In this document: one piece after another, positions 1-9,008 of the stretch
Layout of the letters: the number at the start of each line of letters is the position of its first letter
Numbering within the stretch: position 1 is the stretch's first letter
Assembly: GCF_902635505.1 (NCBI RefSeq)
Contig: NC_045429.1
Coordinates: 426,835,669 to 426,899,668 of the forward strand
Length of the DNA: 64,000 bases
From: Sarcophilus harrisii
Taxonomy: Eukaryota; Chordata; Mammalia; Dasyuromorphia; Dasyuridae
Direction: 5' to 3'
The notes under the pieces: model-generated
What the model was told of the DNA's origin: nothing
Database searches by the model: none
What the model saw: only the letters and a program-made list of their open reading frames with translations
Translations under genes and position numbers: made by a program

Positions 1-68
1 GGAATAAGGCCGAGCTGGAAGAGCAGAAACGTTTGTTGGATAAGACTGTAGAGAAACTGAACAAGGAG
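1..68 (+). CDS. CGN: CGN exon (cut by window edge)
   Basis: Reading frame begins at base 3 and encodes [12 protein letters not shown] and then [10 protein letters not shown], coiled-coil rod. It ends in phase 0 at donor GTGAGG (69). Confidence 0.93.
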
Positions 69-3000
69 GTGAGGGACCAAGAGTCCTAGCTTAGCCTAGA
101 GGCCCCGACTTCCGTCCGTCACTTTGGGAGGCTCTTTATTCTATCCCTCACTCTCCCGGGTGTAGCCAGGAAATGGAGGGCTTTTTTACCCCTTCTCTTG
201 TACAGGAATGGCATCCTAAGAGCTGATAAACCCTCGTACAAGGATATTTATTATGAAAACTATTTTAAACACTCAAATAAATTGGTCTCTAAAGGCGGAT
301 TCGTAGACTATCAGGGAACACATTTTTGTGAAGGAGAGCTTTCTTGATTATCCTTCGATTCTTTTTATAAGGCCCCTCTTGTCTATTCTGGTAAGTGAGA
401 GTAAAGGCCTAGATTAGGGGCACAATTCTGGATACAGGAGTTATCCGGGGATGCCATGGTGAAGGGGAGGCCTCTGGAGAGAACCTTAGGAATCAAGGCC
501 CTCAGAGCATTAGGGCATCTGTTAAGGAAGGAGGCACCCCAGCTTGTGTTCTTTCTCCACTTTTCAGCTGGAGAAAATTGGAGAGGATTCACAGAGAGCC
601 CTGGGGCAGCTCCAAGCCCAGCTGGAAGAATACAAGGAGAAAGCACGTCGGGATGTGGCAGGTGCCCAGCGCCAGGCCAAAGAATGGGCCAGTGAAGCGG
701 AGAAGGCAGCCGGAGGTCTGGGCCAACTGCAGGAGGAGGTAGAGCCATGAGGGGCTGGGAGAAGAAGGTGCTAAGGATTTGGAAGGTTTATCCCTGGAAA
801 GATGTAGCAGTTACTGCAATCCTTGTGTCTGGCAGGGTTTGGAGATTACTTCTGAAGGCCCTTTCTCTCTTTCCCTTCAGGCTCAACGGCTGCGCCAGGC
901 CCTGCAAACGTTACAGGCCGAGCGAGATACAGCCCTGTTAGACAAGGACCTGCTGGCCCAGAGACTACAGGGGCTGGAGCAAGAGACGGAAAGCAAAAAA
1001 CGTTCCCAGGATGACAAGGTCCGGCAACTCAAGAACCTAGAGGTGAGCCACGAGGAAGGATGCATGATGAAGTGCTTAACTTCACGGCTCAGTGCTGCTA
1101 TAGTAGTAACAATGCTACATTTATATAGTGTTTTGTTAAGGTTTACTAAGAGGTTTTGTTTTTTTTTCTTTTACACCAATCAGAATCAGAGTCAGTAAAT
1201 TTTTATTAACTGCCTGTTATGTTCCAGGCACTGGGGAATACCCTGCCCTCGAGGAGCTCACAATCTAATAAATCTTTAATAGGGCTACAGCCCTATGAGG
1301 TAGGCACTATAGAAGTGATTTACACTTTATGATAAGTCAGTGTGGCTTAGTTAAGAGAGCTGGCCTTGAAGGCAGTAAGAAAGACCCGAATTCCAGTCCC
1401 CCTACTGACCTGTTTGCCCAGTGACTGGACCTCTCATTGCCCCAAATAACTGTCTTAAGACTATCAATGACAAAGCAATTCCTGATCACTTTGGGAGAGA
1501 GACTGTTCTTATGAGAGAGTTCCCTATACCAGGGAAATCTTGGGTCCAGAACAGAACCAAAGCAAAATAAACTAAGCTTCAGAGGCCTTAGGCTCACTCC
1601 TGGTTACACAGCTCCCAATAGTGGAGCCAGGCTTCAAATCTCGGCCTTCCTACAAGTGCAGTGGTCTCCCGACTGCCATTCTTGGCCCAAGATACCTGGG
1701 CTTTGCTCCTGAAGATCCCTCTCTGTCACCTTGTGCTTGGGTTTCTGTTTTTCACCAGGCCTATTTAGAGCTTTCCTGATGCTTTTCCCAGTTGCACTTA
1801 TGTGAACAAAGACTTGCCTTTGGCTTAACCTGCCTAATTGCCCATCTGGCCCCTGGGAGCTTGTCTTCCTGTTGTTCCCTAAAGGAACGGGATTCATTCC
1901 CTTCCTTTCCTGGGACCACTTACCTGTCCAGCAGAGGGCACTGTCCCCATGGTTCCCGATGGCCACCACAGGCTGAGTGTGGAGGCTCTGGCCAGGTGCT
2001 CCTGAGCCACAGAAAGAGCTTGGGGTGGGGGTAGATAGGTGGGGGAGGGCCTGGCCAAGGTCCCATTCAGGCAGGGAGTTAACCCATCATCTCCCTGTTA
2101 GGAAAAGGTCTCCCGCCTGGAGGCAGAGCTGGATGAGGAAAGAAACACGGTGGAGCTGCTGACAGATCGAGTGAACCGTGGACGCGACCAGGTGATGGGC
2201 CGGGGCCTCCCTCCCATTTCCCCCCATGTCTGGTCCTAAAGCAAAGCCCCTTTGCCCCTTGGGATGCTGGCCCAGCCTTTCCAGTTGTGTCTGTGCTCAT
2301 GCTCCAGGAGGGGGTGTAGTTCCCCTTTGGGAGAGGAGGCTTGATGGCGGGGTAAGAGTAGGAGTGTTTGGCAGCGGCTCAACTTGAATTCATGACTCTT
2401 CCCTTTTTAGTAGAAGGTTGCTTTTCAATTACTTGTGGTTTTTCTAGTAGTCTTTGGGAGGTTAATTAAATGAATCAACTTGTCTAGTTCTGCCTTTTCC
2501 CATCCTGCCGCCATCACTCCAAGGCCGCAGCAGAAAAACGGGGTTCCCCATCACCAATGGAGTTCTGGCCCATTGCCTTTCCTTGTTCTCCATCTTGAAT
2601 CTTTCCAATTCCAAATCCAGATCGACCAGCTAAGAGGAGAACTGATGCAGGAGAGATCCACTCGGCAAGACCTGGAATGTGACAAGATCTCTCTGGAGAG
2701 GCAGGTGAGAAGGCTGTGGTGAGAAAGGATGCGTGCTGATAGCCTGAGCTGGCCGGCAGACATGGGGAACAATCTGGCTGTGGTGAGGAAGGATGCGTGC
2801 TGAAAACCTGAGCTGGCCGGCAGACACGGGGAACAATCATAGCCATCTACTCTGCTCAGCCCTTTTAACATTTTACATGGCATCGGCCCTATGGCTAGCC
2901 CTGTGATGATGAGTTCATGAGAGAACCAACCATTGGCTGAGGGCAGGAAGAAAGACGTCTGATTTAGTTTGGTTTCTTCCCCAGAACAAGGATCTGAAAA

Positions 3001-4814
3001 GCCGACTGGCCAGTTCAGAGGGTTTCCAGAAGCCCAATGTCAGCCTCTCTCAGCTGGAGTCCCAGAACCAGGAGCTACAGGAGCGACTTCAGGCTGAAGA
3101 AAGGTAGGAAACACGATCGGCTCCTCCTGAGTTGCTTCTGTGGCCTGTTGTTGCCACCAGCCAAAAAGTAGTGAGATAGCTGGATGGGCCAGTACCTGGC
3201 TTGGAGTCAGGAAAATCTGAGTTTGAATATTGCTTAGAACACTTAGCCAGTTGGTATGACCTTGGGTAAACATGCATTCATCAATAAACCTCAGTTTCTT
3301 CATCTGTGGAAAGATGGGGTTGGTTTCAGTGGTTTCTTAAGGTCTCATCCGTATCTAAAGCTATGGTATCTAATTCCCCTTATACCTTTCCAGATCCCCT
3401 GGCTGTGCTTTCTCTGTCTAGTGTTAGCTCTTATGACCAAGAGAAGCTGTTATAGGAGAAGAGAATAGGGATGTGTGTGTGTGGATGGGTGTGGGTACGT
3501 GTGGGTGTGCTGGGTAATTCTCTTACTGGTGATAACCAGAGTCATGAGCAATCCCCTTCATCCCTTAGGGAGAAGACCATTCTGCAGACCACAAACCGAA
3601 AACTGGAAAGGAGAGTTAAGGAGCTTTCCATCCAGATTGATGATGAAAGGCAGCATGTAAACGACCAGAAAGATCAGGTATGCATGTGGGATGTAGAAGG
3701 GTCAAATGTGAATATCTCCTTTCTAGACAAATGGGGGGTGCGGGGGGGAGTCTGAATCAGTTGGATGAGGAGGAGGAGGAAGGGTCCACTTCAGGGTGGC
3801 AGATGTTCTTGTGACCCATGTGTTCTCCCTAGCTGAGCCTGCGGGTGAAGGCCCTGAAGCGACAGGTCGATGAGGCAGAAGAGGAAATCGAACGGCTGGA
3901 TGGTTTGAGGAAGAAGGCCCAACGGGAGCTAGAAGAGCAGCATGAGATCAATGAGCAGTTGCAGGCCCGGGTTAAGGCCCTGGAAAAGGATTCCCGGTAG
4001 GTTCCATTAGGATGGGGAGGAGAAGGTGACGATGGAGACAAATAGGCTCTGGTCAGCACCGGGGTTCTTGCCGGCCTTGTAAGGAGGGATCAGCAATCCT
4101 TAGTTGCTCTATTGGAAGCTCAGGCCTTGGTTGACTGTATGTATCATGAGTCCCTGGTTGGATCCCACTGAATATGATCGTCTCTAGAATCTAGGTGGTA
4201 CAGTAAATAGAGCATCTGGAGCTGGGCTCAGTAAAACTGAGGTCAACTTCTGCTTCAAACTCTTACTAGCAAGTCACTTAATCTCTGTTTACCTCAATTT
4301 TCACAACTATAAAATGGGGCTAAGAGTACCAACCTCCTGGGACTGTTGTAAGCATTGTATGAAATATTTGTAAAGTGCTCTGCAAACCTGTTTTCCTATG
4401 TTAGCTATTATTCTTATGATCTGAGATGAGTTGAAAGAAGATTCTAAAAGTTAGACCCTTTCAATTTAAGAAGCATTTATTAAGTGCCAAATATGTACAG
4501 ATACTGTGTTAGGTATTAGGAATACAAAAAGGACAAAAAGGGGAAAAAACAGTCGTCCCCAAGGTGCTTGTGCTCTAGTTGTTGCCTGGGCTCGCGTAGC
4601 CTAAGGAATTGGGTTTTGACTCTACATATTCATCATTTCTCCTGACTACAGTGCTCTCTCCCTCTCCTCTAGGCGCAAGGCTACGCGGTCAGCAGCTGAG
4701 GCATCCCTCAAGCATGATGGACTGAGCTCAGATGAAGAATTTGACAATATCTATGACCCTTCATCCATTGCATCATTGCTCACTGAGAGTAACCTCCAAA
4801 CTAGTTCTTGCTAG
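1..4814 (+). CDS. CGN: Cingulin, C-terminal part (nine exons; 5' part outside window)
   Basis: Cingulin is a cytoplasmic plaque protein of epithelial tight junctions. It binds ZO-1, actomyosin and microtubules and restrains RhoA signalling through GEF-H1 (established knowledge). Coding exons are 1-68, 568-738, 881-1042, 2102-2191, 2621-2704, 2985-3103, 3569-3677, 3833-3996 and 4673-4814. All joins are in phase with GT-AG borders, and together they give 368 residues plus a stop. The product is a heptad-rich coiled coil full of Glu, Lys, Gln and Leu, followed by the globular tail ending [19 protein letters not shown] and then ESNLQTSSC. This tail is nearly identical to remembered human cingulin and separates it from its paralogue CGNL1. 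The head, with the ZO-binding motif, and the start of the rod lie left of the window. TUFT1 follows on the same strand, as in human 1q21.3. Nothing looks damaged. Confidence 0.97.
69..567. other. CGN intron, no feature seen
   Basis: Single-copy-looking intron. No repeat family, RNA gene or conserved motif was recognised. Confidence 0.6.
568..738 (+). CDS. CGN: CGN coiled-coil exon
   Basis: 57 codons, phase 0 to 0, starting [19 protein letters not shown] and ending GGLGQLQEE. The acceptor is a pyrimidine tract plus TTTTCAG at 567; the donor is GTAGAG at 739. It matches the human rod segment that contains EYKEKARR. Confidence 0.95.
881..1042 (+). CDS. CGN: CGN coiled-coil exon
   Basis: 54 codons, phase 0 to 0, containing [12 protein letters not shown] and [16 protein letters not shown]. 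The acceptor is TTCCCTTCAG at 880 and the donor GTGAGC at 1043. Confidence 0.95.
1200..1290 (-). repeat. L2 LINE 3'-end fragment
   Basis: Antisense L2 tail with the signature TGTTCCAGGCACTGGGGA and CTCGAGGAGCTCACAATCTAA, in a CGN intron. Confidence 0.65.
1338..1560 (+). repeat. tRNA-derived marsupial SINE
   Basis: The head GAGAGCTGGCCTTGAAGGCA and a tail with GAGTTCCCTATACCAGGGAA match a remembered marsupial tRNA-headed SINE. Diverged copy. Confidence 0.6.
1565..1680 (-). repeat. MIR-type CORE-SINE fragment
   Basis: Contains CTTCAGAGGCCTTAGGCTCA, a diverged TTACACAGCTC core, and the run up to CCGACTGCC, as in an antisense MIR. Confidence 0.5.
2102..2191 (+). CDS. CGN: CGN coiled-coil exon
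   Basis: 30 codons, phase 0 to 0: [20 protein letters not shown] followed by [10 protein letters not shown]. The acceptor is CTCCCTGTTAG and the donor GTGATG. Near-identical to the human segment. Confidence 0.95.
2192..2620. other. CGN intron, no feature seen
   Basis: No repeat or RNA gene was recognised. The last 30 bases are a normal pyrimidine-rich acceptor region. Confidence 0.55.
2621..2704 (+). CDS. CGN: CGN coiled-coil exon
   Basis: 28 codons, phase 0 to 0: [19 protein letters not shown] followed by CDKISLERQ. The donor GTGAGA sits directly before a 64-bp tandem duplication in the intron (2712-2839). Confidence 0.95.
2712..2839. repeat. 64-bp tandem duplication next to a CGN donor site
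   Basis: Two copies, 2712-2775 and 2776-2839, both starting GGCTGTGGTGAG and ending GGGGAACAATC. They differ at only a few bases, so the duplication is fairly recent. It begins seven bases after the exon donor at 2705. Confidence 0.93.
2985..3103 (+). CDS. CGN: CGN coiled-coil exon
   Basis: 39 codons plus two bases, containing [14 protein letters not shown] and [19 protein letters not shown]. It ends in a split Arg codon at donor GTAGGA. Confidence 0.95.
3165..3380 (+). repeat. tRNA-derived marsupial SINE
   Basis: Tract with CCTGGCTTGGAGTCAGGAAA, TATGACCTTGGGTAAA and CCTCAGTTTCTTCATCTGTG. Old copy in a CGN intron. Confidence 0.65.
3569..3677 (+). CDS. CGN: CGN coiled-coil exon
   Basis: It finishes the split Arg codon and then encodes 36 codons, including [18 protein letters not shown] and [12 protein letters not shown]. 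The donor is GTATGC. Confidence 0.95.
3833..3996 (+). CDS. CGN: CGN end of coiled-coil rod
   Basis: 54 codons plus two bases, containing [20 protein letters not shown] and [17 protein letters not shown]. This is the end of the rod and its most conserved part. The donor is GTAGGT, phase 2. Confidence 0.96.
4195..4420 (+). repeat. tRNA-derived marsupial SINE
   Basis: Full-length-like, diverged: head GGTGGTACAGTAAATAGAGC, middle AAGTCACTTAATCTCTGTTT, tail GTAAAGTGCTCTGCAAACCT. Lies in the last CGN intron. Confidence 0.7.
4455..4580 (-). repeat. L2 LINE 3'-end fragment
   Basis: Antisense L2 end: AAGCATTTATTAAGTGCCAA, and later CCCCAAGGTGCTTGTGCTCT. Confidence 0.6.
4673..4814 (+). CDS. CGN: CGN last coding exon, globular tail and stop
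   Basis: It completes a split Arg codon and encodes the cingulin tail: [17 protein letters not shown], then the Ser/Asp/Glu-rich [19 protein letters not shown], then ESNLQTSSC. The TAG stop is at 4812-4814. The acceptor is CCTCTCCTCTAG. Confidence 0.97.
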
Positions 4815-6105
4815 CCAGCGATTGGTCAGCAAGGAGACTAGTGGCCAAGGTGTGGGAGAAGGTCCTTCCCTCCTCTAGCCTTAGGCTCCCTTTCCCTGGG
4901 TCCCCCAGATAACACTACACTGCTAGAAGGAGGGCCTGGGTGGTGGTAAGGGAACCTAAGCATGGGACAGAGCAGGGTTGTAGAATGGACGTTCCCTGCC
5001 TTCCCCTCTCCTCCATGTGAACATAGATTTTGGATGGGAGTGGGTAGATGGCAGGGGGGCAGAAAGAATTAAGAGATTTAAACTATAGAACTTGTATTTT
5101 TTTCAGCCTCTTTATCCTAAGGCTCAGGGACATATTCCCCATGAGATCCCTTTACCCATCCTTTTTCTAATTGGGTAGGGAGGTATGGGAGAAGGGAGAT
5201 ATCATGGGCCGTGGACACGCTGGCGTGGTCCTGCCTGCTTTTCTTTGCACAATCCTGGGGGCCACTGGGGTGCCCCCATGCCTCTAGACCTTCCTTTTTC
5301 CCTTTACCTGCTTTGAGCCAGCAGCTCCAAGGGACCACTTCTCCTTTCCCCAAGAGCATGCTACTTCCCTTTCAGTGCCTTAGCTAGGGTGAGGAGATGA
5401 AGTGGTTCTCCTCCAAACTCAACCTCCTCATCTAGCCAGCATGTTCCCCTCTCAGCCTTTGTGCTTGTCCTTGCTCCCCAAGTGGCTGGTTAAAAAAGGT
5501 AAAACTAGGCAAGCTCTTTTAGGGCCAAAATGATGGATAAGTCTCCTGGTTCCTGGTAAAAGGAGAACTGAAAAAGGCCTGTGCTAGAGTAACGTGGTGC
5601 TGTGGGAAGGACTTCTTATGTTCACAGGGCTTCCATTGGTGGCTGTGTGGTTATGATTTGGTTGGGGCCAGGGCACCCTGCCAGCTGTCTAAATACCTTT
5701 AAAGATTCACAGATCAAAGGGCCTCTTCAGGTGTAATGATTCTACTGAAGCCTTCCCACAGAACTACTCTTGTCCTCAATAGGGGATGCAAGGATCCCTA
5801 TTTTCTCAGGACTCTGGTTCTGAATGCTTAGCTCCTGTGCCTCAAGCTGGGAATTCTGACTTCAAAATGGAATGGGAGGAGGAACCAAAGACTTCCATCC
5901 TGCCTTTGGCTTTCTAGGACAGGCCCAGCCCACATGAATCATCTCCGGGCAGCCTGGGGGAAGGAAACAAGACTACACTCATCAATGGCTTGTAACTTTG
6001 TGATTTTTGTACTTCTGTTGGTTGGGCAAATCAGATAACTCTTTCCCTCCAGTTTTTTCCTCCCTGATTTTATTTTAAATTAAATATATATCTTTATATT
6101 GTGAA
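4815..6105 (+). other. CGN: CGN 3' untranslated region
   Basis: About 1.3 kb of repeat-free sequence between the cingulin stop and the ATTAAA signal. The cleavage position is inferred from the signal and the T/GT-rich stretch after it. ORFs in it are chance. Confidence 0.75.
6079..6084 (+). promoter_or_regulatory. CGN: CGN poly(A) signal (ATTAAA)
   Basis: The common variant hexamer, followed 35-60 bases later by the GT-rich TTCCTGTGTGATTGTTTTCC, a typical downstream element. No better hexamer lies nearby. Confidence 0.7.
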
Positions 6106-7029
6106 CCTTGCTAACCTCTCATCTTCCTGTGTGATTGTTTTCCTATGAAGTAAGACCCTTTTAACTGTTAAGAATTTTTAACATCTAGAAGTTGAGATTG
6201 GAATGGACTTCACAGCTCTATGTGATAAGGCAAGGGAGGGGAGGGAGTTGGGGCCTGAGAAGCATAGGAGTCCTGGCTGTACAACCAATCCCATTCTCCA
6301 CTAAATCCAAGGGAGGTACAAAAGGCACGGAGGTTGTGGAGTTGATAGAGGGGCTTTGTAAGGGTGGGAGGAATTATAGAGCTGATAGGGAACTAGACAG
6401 AACCGGTTCTCTCACTTCCTGGGGCTATCAGGACAAGGGGAAAGGGAACTCCAACACTCTAATCTCAGGTGCAAAGGGTCCCACCCATTCTTACTTGGCA
6501 TAGGGCCCAATTCCTGCCTGGGATTTTCTGCCAATTCTGTTCAACTGTCTGTTTTGAAAAGAGAAGTTATCCCAAAATCTAGTTTATCATCCAGCATGGG
6601 CCAATCTTATCTCTAGTGCCCATTCATCTCTGTGCTATCATCCAGAGTACCTGGTAGATCTGAGCACAGGGGTGTGACAGCAGCAAGCTTGCCAAATATG
6701 TGCCTGGGGCCACCTGCAATCCTTCCAATGCCAAGAGTCATCATGGCTCATTTAGGAGCCCTAACTTACCCTGTGACCCAGTGTGGTAGTCACCTACCTA
6801 GAATAGTAGAGTGCATGGATTGGGAACCGGAACCTCTGGGTCTCATGTCAAAAGTTTCACCCTCTAGTCTCCTCTTCCTTTGGGATGTGTTTTAAGTAGA
6901 AGAAAGGAGATTTTGCTTGCCTGTCTTTGCACTTTCTTTTTGCCTGTTCATACTTAATGAGCCTTTGTTTTGCTATTAACATGAAAATTGTTGATATACT
7001 TGCTTACATTCCTTTGCGATTACTTGTTT
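6106..7029. other. Intergenic CGN-TUFT1, unremarkable part
   Basis: No gene, RNA or clear repeat was recognised. The short ORFs here have no family resemblance. Confidence 0.55.
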
Positions 7030-7185
7030 ACATATTAAATGAAACGTCATGGGAGGGCATTGGTGAGCTAGAGTCCATCCAGAAGTGTGCAGCCAATTGG
7101 GTGAGGCCACCGGGACGTCATGTATACAAAGGTCATCTGGAGGAATTGGGACTGCTTTGCCTAGAAAACAAGACTCGAGAGGAAA
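7030..7185 (+). repeat. L3/CR1 LINE fragment
   Basis: GAGCTAGAGTCCATCCAGAA and later GGAGGAATTGGGACTGCTTT match the 3' ORF end of L3/CR1 elements. 5'-truncated fossil. Confidence 0.65.
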
Positions 7186-7196
7186 AACCCAGTAAT

Positions 7197-7690
7197 AACA
7201 ACTAATACTTATTTAGTGCTTTACAGTTTGCGAAGTGTCTTACATATAGTATCTCATTTGAACCGCAACAACCTCGGGAGTTTGCAAGTGTCTTATATAT
7301 AGTATCTCATTTGAACCGCAACAACCTCGGGAGTTTGCAAGTGTCTTACATATAGTATCTCATTTGAACCGCAACAACCTCGGGAGTTTGCAAGTGTCTT
7401 ATATATAGTATCTCATTTGAACCTCAACAACCTCGGGAGTTTGCAAGTGTCTTACATATAGTATCTCATTTGAACCGCAACAACCTCGGGAGTTTGCAAG
7501 TGTCTTATATATAGTATCTCATTTGAACCGCAACAACCTCGGGAGTTTGCAAGTGTCTTACATATAGTATCTCATTTGAACCGCTACACCCTCGTGAGAT
7601 AGGTTCTATTATACTCATTTTACAGGTGAGAAGAGGGGCTGAGGAAGGTGAAATGATTTGCCAACAGTCCCACAGCTTAATTTTCTGAGG
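7197..7690 (-). repeat. tRNA-derived SINE carrying an internal minisatellite
   Basis: Antisense SINE: it begins ACAACTAATACTTATTTAGT, and after the expanded block continues with GATAGGTTCTATTATACTCA, TTTTACAGGTGAGAAG and the CCCACAGCTT core. Its middle has been tandemly amplified. Confidence 0.75.
7230..7601. repeat. 53-bp minisatellite, seven units
   Basis: Unit starts at 7230, 7284, 7337, 7390, 7443, 7496 and 7549. The period is exactly 53 after the first unit (54). Each unit holds GCAAGTGTCTTAYATATAG and GAACCGCAACAACCTCGGGA. Units alternate TTACATATAG and TTATATATAG throughout, so the true period is a 106-bp dimer. The last unit decays into ordinary SINE sequence. Confidence 0.97.
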
Positions 7691-8662
7691 CCAGATCCAA
7701 ACTTAGGTTTTCACTCCAAATTCAGCTCTACCAGCCCCACCTCCAAGCTGCCTTGGAAGGATATTGCTTATCTGCAGATAGTGAAAGGCCTGTCTAGTAA
7801 CAGGGAGACAGATTTGCTTTGCTTGGCCCCGGAGGGCAGAACCCAGCCAGGCACCGAGGCTGCGGGACAGAGGAGGAGCCCAGCGCTCTAAAGCGGAGCG
7901 AGCTGGCACCTGAAACGCGGAGCGCTCTCCGTCCCCGGAGCTCCGTTGGGTTTGTGGGGGGGATTTTCTCACATCCGCTCCAGTTTGGGTTAGACAACCT
8001 GGGAGATTGTAGGACTTCACGAAGCCTTCAAGATGGTTCCCTGGGATCGAGTTACAAGCGGGACGGGGCAGGGCAAGCCCGGATCGCCCTTTTGGCAGTT
8101 CAGCCCTCGGCTGCTGCCCGTAGAGAGAGCAGCTGCAGTTATCCTAGGCCCCGCCCGGGCACAAACAGCACCCGCTCTTGCCAAACGCGGGCACCTGACG
8201 GGCAGGCCCTAAGCTCGGCTTCAGTGCGGTGTCCTTGCTGACACAACTGCGAGGGGAGGGGAAGGGGCCGCCCATCCCCAGAGTTCTGCGGGCTCCGCAC
8301 CGGAAAGGGCCTCCGTCTGCAGGTGCGCGCCCGGTGCACCGCTGCCCATCGGGGCTCCGCGGCGGAGCTCTGACATCTCCCCCGCCCCTTGGTGGCGCGT
8401 CCCAAACATCCAGCTGGGAACTAATTCTCGCTGGGGAGGGCGGGGAAAGCGGCGCTGCCCGGCCCGGGATGATCCAAGTGTGAGTCTGCTTTATTGGCTG
8501 CCTGTCTGACTTTAGGCTACTCCCCGTCTCCGGTCTCAGTTCCTCATGAGGCGGGACTGGCCCCCGCTTCGACCGACCGCTCAGGTCCTTCACAGCGATC
8601 CCCGGCCTGAACCCAGGAGACTTGGAAAGTAGCTCTGGCGTGGCGCCATGGCCCCGCCCTTT

Positions 8663-8670
8663 ATGCAAAT
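8663..8670 (+). promoter_or_regulatory. Octamer motif ATGCAAAT
   Basis: Perfect POU-factor octamer about 165 bases before the TATA box. Function inferred only from the motif and its position. Confidence 0.45.
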
Positions 8671-8737
8671 GAAACAGTCACCGAGAGGGCGTGGCCAGGC
8701 TCCTAATGCCGCGGCACCACCTAGCCGCTCCCCCACA

Positions 8738-8754
8738 CCCGCCCCGCCCCCCGC
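8738..8754 (+). promoter_or_regulatory. Tandem GC boxes
   Basis: CCCGCCCCGCCCCCCGC, overlapping Sp1/KLF-type sites about 80 bases upstream of the TATA box. A further GGGCGTGGC motif lies near 8688. Confidence 0.6.
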
Positions 8755-8833
8755 TCCTTTGCCTTCTTCCAGTTGGCTGGGCGTAGAGCAACCGGAGGCG
8801 TGGCTTCCCTTGGTCTTCCGCGGCCCATGAGTC

Positions 8834-8841
8834 TATATATA
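8834..8841 (+). promoter_or_regulatory. TUFT1: TATA box of TUFT1
   Basis: TATATATA, followed by a G-rich run, about 110 bases before the start codon. Transcription would start near 8862-8870, giving a 5' UTR of about 80 bases. Confidence 0.7.
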
Positions 8842-8948
8842 GGGGGGCGGGTCGCTGCCTCCCGCCTTCCCCGGAGGAGCTGGACCGCCGGGGAGCTCGC
8901 TGCTGGCCGTGTCCGAGCCGCTCCGGAGCCGTCCGGGGGCGGAGGACG

Positions 8949-9008
8949 ATGAACGGGACGCGCCACTGGTGTGCAGCGGTGAGCTTGCACCCCGAGGGGG
9001 AGAGCGCG
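8949..9008 (+). CDS. TUFT1: TUFT1 exon 1 (start codon)
   Basis: MNGTRHWCAAVSLHPEGESA, 20 codons, ending in phase 0 at donor GTAAGA (9009). The ATG aligns with the human start, and the extension to VSLHPEGESA matches human VDVHPEDQAA. A second strong donor-like GTGAGC lies inside the exon at 8979. Confidence 0.92.

Noticed and set aside
7230-7601. CRISPR-like array
   Set aside because: Units are directly tandem without spacers, lie inside a SINE, and the genome is mammalian.
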